DNA of 64,000 nucleotides from positions 53,705,001-53,769,000 of the forward strand of contig NC_083701.1 in assembly GCF_033118175.1 (NCBI RefSeq), written 5' to 3'. Under the pieces are notes generated by a model. The model saw only the letters and a list, made by a program, of their open reading frames with translations, had not been told where the DNA came from and made no database searches. Made by a program: the position numbers and the translations under genes. Positions 23,396 through 32,759 of the stretch are shown here, piece after piece (position 1 is the first letter of the stretch; the number at the start of each line of letters is the position of its first letter). The DNA comes from Dama dama (Eukaryota; Chordata; Mammalia; Artiodactyla; Cervidae).

Positions 23396-24900
23396 TATGT
23401 CTTTGCTGTTCTTCAGACATTTTCTACTTACATTTTTTTGTTTCTGTAGCATCATATAAAAGTGCATGTAATTTTCATTGTACCTTTACACTTTTGCACT
23501 TCATTTTCATTTACTTAATTAACTAATTAGCAAAATTAGTTTGCTCCAGTTTGTAATCTGATTTTGATTTCCTTTTATTTTGGACAGAATCCTTTAGTCT
23601 GGGCTTTTACAGGTTACAAGGAGCAGAGAAGACCTCTCATTATCTCAAGTCATAGATATTTATTGGGAACATATGTGGAGACTACACGGACTTGTGGAAA
23701 CAATCTCTTTAGATCTCAGAGAAATAGAAGATCATTCTACAAACAAATGCCTTTGCAAGTTAGACCTAAAATAGAAGTGAAATTTTGTTTAAAAAAATAG
23801 AACACAATTATGACGACAAAGTATTCTACTTGTCCTGAGAACCAAGTGTCCCTTGCGGTGTTGTGCTGTACTGTTATTATCACATCAACATCATGATGAT
23901 GTTATTGTCACCTTATTTGCTTTTCCTGCTCCTATCTGTTACTTACTTTATACTTCATATTATGATTTCTGCTTACTGTAGTCTCTCTGGGTATGTTTTT
24001 TGCTTCTCTCCTTTGCTGGCTGTATGAATGTGTTTATTGTTTATTTTTGGCATTTAGACTTAAAGAGAATTTATTGTTTTTGGCCAGCCGTTATTCCGTG
24101 TGGGATGCACCTATCCAAAAAAAAAAAAGAAACCCCATATCTAACGATTTCGTAAATCATTGGATAAAAGATGGTTTCCTTTTAGTTAATTATCTACCCT
24201 TGATTATGTTAGGAGAAGTCAAGGTGTGAAATCCTGTGGTTTGCCTACTTGGGTATAGGGAACCTTTTGTGGATTTTGAACTATCACTAGTCTGCTCATT
24301 GAAAGTGGTTTGCTTTCTATGCAAGTTTAAAACAGTAAGCAGGAGACTTCCAATTCAGTCTGGGGTGTAGGGACCTGGAAAGAATGTCATTCCGAATGTA
24401 ACAAGAAAAGCCTGGATAATCTGTAAAATCATTACTTAAAAAAAATTTATCAGAGATCTGAGGTTACATGGCAACCAACAAGTTTGAAATAAAGGAAAAA
24501 CAGGTACCACCAAGAAGAGATTGTATAGGAGAGGTGGTTCATCTGAGCATGTGAAGAAGAAAGGTTTACCGTGTAAGTGGGTAAGAAGAATTCAACAAAC
24601 CTCTAAAGGGCTTGGGGGAGCTAGCAAGAAGTATAGAACCCATGGGATTCACAGATCCTGTTTATGGACCTTGACCAGAGCCTGATGAGCAAGACTGGGG
24701 ACAGGGGAAGATAGCAGGAAAGCAAGTAGCAAAAGCCTTAAGCTGATAAGGGCTCAGAAGAATACCCACTGCAGCTGGGGGGAAATAAAAATAATTTTTA
24801 AAACACCATCCCTATGTCTGGGGAGGGGCAGGAAATCAACAGTAGACTATTAGGATTCTTCTACCACTGAAGATGAGGCAGCACCACTGAAAAGGCTGAA
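23396..24900. other. Intronic DNA, mostly unrecognised
   Basis: No exon with convincing splice sites. A short A-run lies at 24118-24128. 'gaaataaaggaaaaacagg' and neighbours from about 24430 on may be the start of the old L1 that becomes clear after 24900. Confidence 0.4.
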
Positions 24901-26262
24901 TATATATGAGCAAGAAAAAACTAGTAAACTTTAGTAAAAATTAGCAGAACTGAAACCAAAGAGGGTGGAGGTGGGGTGGGATTAAAAAACAAACAAAATA
25001 GCAGCATCCAAGAACTGTGGGGCAATAATCTAATAGTGTAACATACATCTAGTTGAAATCCCACTTACCAAAATAGACCATATTCTAGGCAATAAGATGT
25101 CAAGAAATTTAAGAGTAAGAATCAAACAGAATTTTCTCTGACCATAACAGAATTAAATGAGAATAATACTTTTCCTAGTTGAAGCTTCCATCTTGAACTA
25201 GGAGACAAGCAAACCAAATCCTAAAGCAAGTAGGAGAAAGGAAACTTACAAAGAGTAGAAATCTGTGAAACTGAAAACCAAAAATAATAAAACCAGTGAA
25301 ATCATAAGCTGGTCCTTTGATAAGATCAAGATAGATAAAATAGTAGGGATAGTAACCAAGGAAAAAGACAACATAGATTACTATATCAGGAATAAAAATG
25401 GACACATCAGTACAAGTCCAAAAGATACTAATGTGTAATAATGGGATGTTAAAATAACTATTTTCATATATTTGACAGTTTAAGTGAAGCTAATTTCTTG
25501 AAAGACAAGCATTACCTCAGTTCACTCAAAAAGAAATAGAAAGCCTTATTAGTTATATCTGTTAAAGAGATTGACTTTACTGCTAGGAACCTTCTGACAA
25601 ATCTCCAGACCTAGATTACTTCACTGGTGTGCTATACCAAATGAAGAAAAAATACCAATTCTGTACAAACTTCCAGAAAAAAAAAGAGGAAGAAACCTTT
25701 CTCAACTTGTTTTATGAGGCCAGTATTTACCCCTTTATAAAGGATATGGCAAGAAAACAAAACTGGAAAGAAAACAACCAGTATCCCTCATGAATATAGG
25801 TGCAGAAGTCTGCAATAAAACATTAGTAAATGAAGTCCAACCATATAAGTAAAAAGGTTAATACATCATGACCAAGTATTATTTAGGGAATTAATTCAAG
25901 GCTGATTCATCAGCATTCAGATATCAGTCAGCATAAATAAGCATATCATCAGACTAAAGAAGAAAACTATTTGACCATTCTAGTGGATGCAGAAAAAGAA
26001 TTGACAAAACTTAGCATCCGTTAAATTTTTAGCAAACTAGGAGTTGAAGGTAATTGCCTCCTAGAAAAACCTAGATTTGACATCGTACTTCATGGTCAAA
26101 AAAAAAAAAAAAACAGTGCTTTCCCCTAAGATTGGTAACAGGCCAGGGTGTTTGCCCTCATTACTCCTCATCAGCGTCACGCTCAAACTCCGAGCTATTG
26201 CAGTGAGGCAAGAAAAAGTAGTAAAAGGTATAAATAATTATCAGGAGATTCCAATAACGACC
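24901..26262 (+). mobile_element. Old L1 ORF2 fragment, plus strand
   Basis: Diverged L1 ORF2 in sense to NUDCD1: 'gctggtcctttgataagatc', 'gacttcactggtgtgctat'-type text, 'gtggatgcagaaaaagaatt' and 'aggagttgaaggtaa' follow the reverse-transcriptase region. An A17 run is at 26099-26115. No frame survives. Confidence 0.7.
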
Positions 26263-26450
26263 ATGAGAAAAATGAAAACACTTTTTAGGTGTTAACTTAA
26301 AAGCAGTGTTTATATGCAGTTCCTTTCTCTACTCTTATATTGCAACTTTTGAATGGAATTATAAGTTTCTTTTCCTAATGTGGCCGCTGGCAATCTAATA
26401 AGTATCATACATCTTAAATGGTGTTAACTTTTTTATTTAGTTGTATGGAT

Positions 26451-26591
26451 CTAGGATTTTAAAAACAAATTATAATAAACCAGTCTGATAATTTACTGTG
26501 AGATAAAACATTCCCTTTAAATGAGATGATTTAGACTTCTATCTTTATATAGTAAGAGTAGTTTATTATAATTTGTTTTTAAAACTCCTAG
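26451..26591. repeat. Inverted repeat: 30/31-bp arms around an 80-bp loop
   Basis: The left arm 26451-26480 (ctaggattttaaaaacaaat then tataataaac) is the exact complement of the right arm 26561-26591, apart from one extra base in the right arm. The inner 80 bp does not pair. The outer ends are CTAGG…CCTAG. It could be a small non-autonomous DNA transposon or a chance intronic hairpin. As NUDCD1 intron RNA it would fold into a 30-bp stem. Confidence 0.85.
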
Positions 26592-27414
26592 ATACTTGGC
26601 TTTGAGTATATTTAAAGCATCCAGATCTTATTTAAGGAATAATTTGGTCACTTTTGAGGGGACAGATCCTCCAACTATTTGCTGAAACATATGTATCATA
26701 GAAAGCTATAAAACTGAAAGCAATAGAAATACAGTTGAAATTACAGAAAAAATGGAATTTGACAGTAAAACTTATGATAAAATGTAACATAAAAGTCCAG
26801 TTAGTTGGCGGTGATTTTGAAAGTAGACCTCACTTAGCTATTGATTCTCAGGAGCAAAGGGCCGCCAAGAGAAGAAATAGTCTGTGAACGCTGTGTGCCT
26901 GTCCCCGCTTCTGTAGAGAACAAGCACTGGCCCCTCCCAAAAGCCCTATCCCCTGGCATTGCTGGGGCAACACAGCTTGGGCGGGTGTCTCTGGATTCTC
27001 CTGTGGCCGATAGACTGGTGGAGAGCCACCTTACGGCTTTCCCGGCTGAATACAGGTCAGGTCTCCACCTTTCATTCTAACCCAACATTTTATTCTCTAG
27101 TCTGCTCTAAAACCCATGGAAGCAATTCGGTGTTAAGTATGCTGTGTATTTTATGTTCTCTATATTTGGTGTGATTTCTGTTATTTAGGTATTTTTAACT
27201 CTAGTAAACAGTATTTGTAATGAAAAATATTACTGCAACTTCTTTCCATTAAGAAAAGTATTCCTATGGATGGAATTCAATTATGAGTTTCAATCTGATG
27301 AGTTTGTATTAAAATGAATTTCTTTAGCCATCAATATTGCAATAAAAATTTTAACATAATAAACATTCTTTACATTTTACTATAAATAGACAGTATGAAG
27401 TTAATAACTTATAA
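26592..27414. other. Intronic DNA with a GC-richer patch
   Basis: No repeat recognised. The part 26850-27065 is clearly GC-richer than its surroundings and open in two frames (26841-27080 and 26959-27174), but lacks an exon-like splice pattern or known protein motif. Confidence 0.4.
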
Positions 27415-27590
27415 ACAGATCTGAATTTTGAACCCCAGCATTGTGGTTTTTCTGTGTAGCCTAGAACAGGTAACTCAAGCTCTCTCAAGTATCTATAAAG
27501 AGAGTGACAGCCTTGTGGGTTATTGAGGTTAATATTTATAATATGCCTGGACATATAGAATGTGCTCATAAATCATAGTAGCTATCATTC
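27415..27590 (+). mobile_element. MIR SINE fragment
   Basis: 'ttttgaaccccagcattgtg', 'cctagaacaggtaactcaag' and 'gcctggacatatagaatgtg' followed by 'ctcataaat' have the MIR order (core, then the 3' 'gcctggcacatagta…aataaat' part). Very diverged. Confidence 0.6.
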
Positions 27591-27699
27591 TTGGTAGTTA
27601 TTATTGCAAGTTAGCATTTGTAAACTTCATATTTGTATTGTGGCTTAAAATATATTCTCCTTATAAAATCGGTGCTTTATATTATGTTTTAAATGAGTT

Positions 27700-27935
27700 A
27701 GTATATATAGTGCAGTGGTTAAGAACATGGACTCTGGATTCAATGTCAGCTGCATAGCTTATTACCAGACTGACCTTGGGCAGGTTAACTGTCCTCAGCT
27801 TTAAGATAGACCTAACATTAGCACATTTCTCCCAGGGGCATTATGAAGAGGTAATGAGATTAGGTATGAAAAACGTTTAGAACAGTTGCTGACATGTAGT
27901 TCTGTGTGTCAGTTGTCATCATTATTATTAATTAC
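27700..27935 (+). mobile_element. MIR SINE, plus strand
   Basis: Near-complete MIR: 'gtgcagtggttaagaacatg', 'gactctggattcaatgtcag', 'gaccttgggcaggttaactg', 'attatgaagaggtaatgag' and 'agaacagttgctgacatgta'. It ends about 55 bp before the acceptor of the penultimate NUDCD1 exon. Confidence 0.85.
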
Positions 27936-27991
27936 AATAATTTGTTGTTGAGTAAATGATTTATTTTTGTTTTTGTCACTTTTGATTTTAG

Positions 27992-28151
27992 GTGAATCTT
28001 GGAAGCAACCAGTACCTTTTCTCTGTCATAGTGGATCCTAAAGAAATGCCCTGCTTCTGTTTGCGCCATGATGTTGATGCCCTGCTCTGGCAGCCACACT
28101 CCAGCAAACAAGATGATATGTGGGAGCATATTGCAACCTTCAATGCTTTAG
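27992..28151 (+). CDS. NUDCD1: NUDCD1 penultimate coding exon
   Basis: NUDCD1 (NudC domain containing 1, also CML66) is a NudC-family protein with a CS (p23-like) domain inside a beta-propeller-like body, linked in the literature to Hsp90-type chaperoning. This 160-bp exon encodes VNLGSNQYLFSVIVDPKEM… to …WEHIATFNAL (53 codons, about residues 434-486 of 583 by my recollection of the human protein) plus the first base of a glycine codon. The acceptor is a T-rich tract ending ttttag at 27991; the donor is G|GTATAAG at 28152. The frame, the split codon and the join to the next exon (…NALG|YVQASKRD…) all agree with the known protein. The CS domain itself is encoded by earlier exons outside the window. 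Confidence 0.96.
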
Positions 28152-30209
28152 GTATAAGCAAGCTCTTTGACAACCTTTGACGTTATATCAAAAATTAGTC
28201 TTTTTTTTTTCTCTAAGTTTCTTTTTTTTGGTTTGTTTAAATTTGAGCTGTCCTAATTACAGTTGGATTGACTTGTGCTATAATTTGGTTGCTTGTACAT
28301 AGTTGATGAATGTTAGTACTTTTGGAACAGTAGGACTAATTTGTTTTTATGTTTGTGCAGAAGATCAGCACAGAATAGAAATCAGAGTGTTTATCTAACC
28401 TCTTGAATCATTCTGATCAATTACTTGCTTATTCCAGCTAAGCTGTACAGTATTAGAGTATGAACAAGGGGCTTGGCAATACCCTACATGGAACTTGTAT
28501 TCAGCTTTCTTCAGAGTAGTCTTCAGTAATCATAGAATTGCTCTAAGGTTAAAAAGCACATTAGGAGACATCTTTCATGGAACTTAAGTGGGAACTTGTA
28601 TTCAGCTTTCTTCAGAGTAGTCTTCAGTAATCATAGAATTGCTCTAAGGTTAAAAAGCACATTAGGAGACATCTTTCATGGAACTTAAGTGTGAAACAGA
28701 GCCATTATAGTGCAGACACTTAGGGAAAATGGTGATGCAGAAATGAAATTTATTCTGTAGGATAAAAGGGAAAATACTGGTAGGGCTTGAAACATTTTGA
28801 ACTACATAATTGTAGACTTATGCAATAATTGATTTTAATGTCAAAATACATTAGTATTATGTGGGAGAAATTTTTTATATGAATTAACCACAGCTATTGC
28901 TCTATTGAAAGGTTATTTTAAACTGCCAGCAGGAAGTAAAACTATGCATTTTGATTGTTATATATGCACAACCCTAATTATAGAAGATATTTTTTCAATT
29001 GTCCCTTATAGTTAGTAATATAGTCTGTTAAAGTGGTTAATTCAGACTCCAAATGGATTTTTATGACCTGAAATAGTTTGATTGAATAATGTAGCCACAT
29101 AATTTCTAGCCTTTCTACTAAAATTCCCGATTTTTTAAGTAAGAGGAAAGCTTTATCTTAATTTTCAGATCCTTCTTTTGTATCCCTAAATCCTAGTTGA
29201 GTGGAATTCTATTATGCTTGAGTTAAATCAACATTATATTAGATATGTAGTCTTGAGATGTTATATACATTATTTTGTCAAGATTAGCCTGGAGAGTTAA
29301 TTCTAAGCTCTCAAATAGGTGTCTGTGTCCTTCTACTTTCCCATCCTCAAGCCCTGCTTAATTTTTTTAAAAAACCAGCATTGATCTGCCTGTGCTCGTG
29401 GTTCCTCTGGTCATTCATTGCTTGGTGAGGTCTCAATTTATATTAATGTTATACTTCCTCTCTCATGTTTTAACATTCAGTAATCATATACCAACCTGAA
29501 AATTGCTGATTTATACTTTAGAATATAAAAGCCCTTTTAAGCTCTAAAGATAAAGTTTTAAAAGATTGTTTTTTCAAAGTTTAATGAGTTTTCAAAGGCT
29601 ATCCTAATGGAATTTTTAAATTAGATATTTGAATTTTCTTTTTGATTTTGTTTTGATCTAAAGGCTCTACTTCTGAGAGGTGAAGTACAACAAATCCTGT
29701 TATAGTGTTGATGTTGTTTATAAAAATACCACTGATAATACACAAAGTGAGAATGCATTATGCACACACTCCTGAAATAACTTGGTAATAACATCTCTAA
29801 ACATTTTCCCATTTATTTGGTAGGAAAAAAAAGATACCATCTCGGTGATTGATGTACTCAGTTGTTAAATTGTCATTTAAAGATATTTTGGCATGTGTTT
29901 AATGTGTTAGATTTTGCTTTAATTATTTCTGGAAGTTATATGGAAACCATGTTGTGCTTTTCTTGAAGAGATGAATGAAACACTTGTTCCTTAAGAATTA
30001 GTGCTTTATTTTTGCACCATTTGGGAAAGATTGATTGTGGCTAGTCATTAATGGTTCAGAATTTTAACTATTGTTGAATATCTGTGGTGTATATTTTTAG
30101 TCATTTCAATTTGTAATAAAATTAAGGAAATAGTAAATGTTAAATCACCATTTTTTCCCCTTCTGTTTAATATGTAGTTTTTCTTTTTTTGTCTCATATT
30201 TCTTGGCAG
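28152..30209 (+). other. NUDCD1: Last intron of NUDCD1 (2058 bp)
   Basis: It starts GTATAAG and ends …tttcttggCAG at 30209. The intron carries no BovB, Bov-tA or L1 that I can recognise, unlike the rest of the window. Its one striking feature is the perfect 101-bp tandem duplication at 28490-28691. Confidence 0.9.
28490..28691 (+). repeat. Perfect 101-bp tandem duplication
   Basis: Copy 1 spans 28490-28590 and copy 2 spans 28591-28691; base by base I see no difference. The unit starts ggaacttgta and ends ggaacttaagtg. The short word catggaactt occurs at the start of copy 1 and at the end of both units, a likely microhomology for the event. Complete identity means a very recent duplication, a length polymorphism or an assembly artefact. 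Confidence 0.95.
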
Positions 30210-30502
30210 GCTATGTCCAAGCATCGAAGAGAGACAAAAAATTTTTTGCCTGTGCTCCGAATTACTCCTATGCAGCCCTTTGTGAATGCCTTCGGCGAGT
30301 TTTCATCTACCGCCAACCCGCTCCCATGTCCACTGTACTTTACAACAGGAAGGAAGGCAGGCAAGTGGGGCAGGTTGCTAAGCAGCAAGTAGCAAGCCTA
30401 GAAACCAATGATCCTATTTTAGGCTTTCAAGCAACAAATGAGAGATTATTTGTCCTCACTACCAAAAACCTCTTTTTAATAAAGGTAAATACAGAAAATT
30501 AA
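30210..30502 (+). CDS. NUDCD1: NUDCD1 last coding exon with stop codon
   Basis: The exon starts with GC, completing the split glycine codon, then YVQASKRDKKFFACAPN… and ends …FLIKVNTEN followed by TAA at 30500-30502. That is 96 codons after the split glycine (about residues 488-583), which matches the known C-terminus of NUDCD1. It is intact, without stops or frame shifts, in contrast to all the transposon frames around it. The part encoded is the C-terminal end of the protein, downstream of the CS domain. The acceptor at 30208-30209 is preceded by a long T-rich tract. Upstream in-frame codons from 30137 are intron. Confidence 0.97.
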
Positions 30503-30625
30503 TTACTCCAACACGTTGGCGTCTCGGTACTGCTAAAGTATTCAGTGGTAGCTGGAAGGCTGAGCAGTTTTGCTATAACCTGTTAAGTTTTACTGTGTTA
30601 AATAAAATTACCTTGTATGAATTTT
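30503..30625 (+). other. NUDCD1: NUDCD1 3'UTR (short form)
   Basis: About 120 bp from the stop codon to the expected cleavage point 15-25 bp after the AATAAA at 30601. A longer 3'UTR from a distal signal cannot be excluded. Confidence 0.65.
30601..30606 (+). terminator. NUDCD1: Poly(A) signal AATAAA of NUDCD1
   Basis: A canonical AATAAA (in the context ttaaataaaatta) lies 98 bp after the stop codon, followed by T-rich sequence within 30 bp. It is the first such signal after the stop. Confidence 0.8.
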
Positions 30626-30626
30626 T

Positions 30627-31084
30627 TAAAGGATGTTGGAAATATATTTGCAATTATGGGTCTATAAACGATATGGAATGAAGCTGCAAATGTAGAGAAA
30701 ACAGCTTCTGTAAAAAATGTCAAGATAATATTAGCAAGTATAATTTTTTAAAAAACAGGCTAGAATCTGAACTTTTATATGAAAGATGTACAGTTCATTG
30801 TTTAAACAAAAATATTTATCATGTATTCTGTTCACTGATATAGTTTCTACTTCTATACCTATAGGATAATAGTTAATTCTTGTACATAATGTTAAAGGGA
30901 CCGAATAGCTAGTGTAGAGGGGGATATATAACGGGTACAGCAGGTCTAATATTGTTTAAGTTTGTTGAAGAGACCTGAGGTGTTTTTTCAAAATAAGTAT
31001 AGCTTTATTTTAACTTTTATAAATCCACTTGGTCTTCCACAGAATAGATAGAGATGATAGGTTCTACAAAGTGTAGCTCTTACC
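30627..31084. other. 3' flank of NUDCD1, no recognised feature
   Basis: AT-rich, apparently single-copy. Confidence 0.5.
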
Positions 31085-31430
31085 CATTGCCATATAACAA
31101 ACCACTCAAAAACTTAGGGGTTTAAAACAGGATGTTTTATAATTTGTCATGGTTCACTGATTTGACTATCTCTGTTCTGCATGGCCTCTCCTCCTCCAGT
31201 AAGCTAGAATGTGTTTTTTTCCCATAACAGAGAAAACATTACAAGAGAGCAATTCCCTAATGCACAAGAGTTTATCAAGCCTGTACTTGCATCGTATTTG
31301 CTCATCTTCAGTTGAACAAAGCAAGTAGCCAAGTCTAGAGTCAGTGTGAGAGGTGAGCACACAAGGGTACAGATAGTAGGTGGAATGATACTGGAAGCCG
31401 TTAATGTAACAGTGTACCATACAAATTATA
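31085..31430 (+). repeat. Ancient interspersed repeat, family not named
   Basis: 'ccatataacaaaccactcaa', 'acttaggggtttaaaacag', 'gcatggcctctcctcc' and 'gcacacaagggtacagatag' follow the order of a common old mammalian repeat that begins with the 'taacaaattaccccaaaactta' type of text. Confidence 0.5.
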
Positions 31431-32755
31431 ATTTATCCTTGTAGTTCTCCCTGTAGTTCTACAGTTAAAAAACTAATCCTATTTATACATTAAATATGTC
31501 TTGCCATGAATTTTAGTTTCTTACATTATTTTCTTGGATTTTTTTGGTGTGCATTTACCTGGGAAATTGTTTACTTTTAAACCGTTTTTGTATGCTTCTT
31601 ACATAAATGTCAAATTAACTTTTACAATAGGAGAATTGAGATTTTAGTATGAGACAGACAGTAAAGAAAAGAGATACAAGATTGGAAACATTTGTTCCTA
31701 ACATATCTCTTGCTTATCTAGACAAGTGTTTGGCTGGATTAAATTTTAGTGAAAGAAGGAAAAATAAGTTTGAGAGACAGAAAGGGAGGGAAAAGATGGG
31801 GATTACTTTCATGTTTCAGCACTTTGTCAGAATGCATTTTCCTGGAGAGAAGTATTGGGATACTTGCTACAAAGTTGGGGAAAGGCCTAAGAACTTGTAG
31901 ACAGTGGAGTCCTAATAGTACTTTTTTTTTTTTTCTAATAGTACTTTTAATACTAGGAAAGAGACAGACTAAATCACTATCAAGCACCATGAGATCATGA
32001 ACAGAGAGGGAAAAAAAATGTATGGCTGGACCAAAAAACTGGTGATATTTCCAGAATTTTTTAGTTTAATTGTCAAATTCAATGAAACAAAAGATTATTT
32101 AGATGGTGAACTATTAAAAGCTTTTGTTATGTGACAGATTTAAGTTTTCTTTAAAATTTACCTCAAAGATCATAAATACTCTTAGGGAATTTAAGAAAAA
32201 TACAGATTAATGTGGTGCTTAGTTAACCATATGACTATATATATAAATATATGCAAATTTCCATATGGTCGTCAATTTTCTTCCCTTTGTATATGTTATT
32301 TTTAACATGATTAATGTTGAATTGAAACCTATCAGGATTATTCATCCTAAATATTTTTGCATGTTGGTCTGTGTTGAGTCATAGGGCAAGAGCAGTGATT
32401 CCAAGCCATGTTTTCTCAAAATGTTTCAAGAATTCCACAAACATTTAACTTAATTTAAACAATGTTTTAGCATTTAAATGAAGTATATACAAGTGCTATG
32501 AATGTAGTACCTTGTGTTTTACTGATTTTACCATAAATTATAAATGGGAATTTATAAACTATTTGATAGTAATAAAATAATATTGTGTTTTTCATATGGA
32601 GTCATTTAACAGTATTCATTATATCAACATGTTTAGTAGGCATCAGCATGTACAAAAACATATTTTCAGTACTAAGAATAATACAGTGTTAAGTTAAAAA
32701 CAAAAAGTCTAGTAATTTCTAGGTGAAGTTTCTCTTTGAATAAAAAAGTAGATGG
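31431..32755. other. Intergenic DNA without recognised gene
   Basis: AT-rich, with two overlapping 83-codon chance frames around 31649-32000. The only structure seen is the T-tract with flanking direct repeats at 31912-31948. Confidence 0.45.
31912..31948. repeat. 14-bp direct repeat around a T-tract
   Basis: ctaatagtactttt occurs at 31912-31925 and again at 31935-31948, with only T residues in between. This is the shape of a tail-only retrotransposition (poly(A) on the minus strand with its target duplication) or of replication slippage. Confidence 0.75.
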
Positions 32756-32759
32756 GAGA

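Noticed and set aside
1..27991. Further NUDCD1 exons
   Set aside because: I looked for the exon coding the residues just before VNLGSNQ and found none; the preceding exon must lie left of the window, although a very short exon could be missed by eye.
30820..32755. Extended NUDCD1 3'UTR
   Set aside because: The first AATAAA at 30601 is well placed; no evidence in sequence alone for a longer form.
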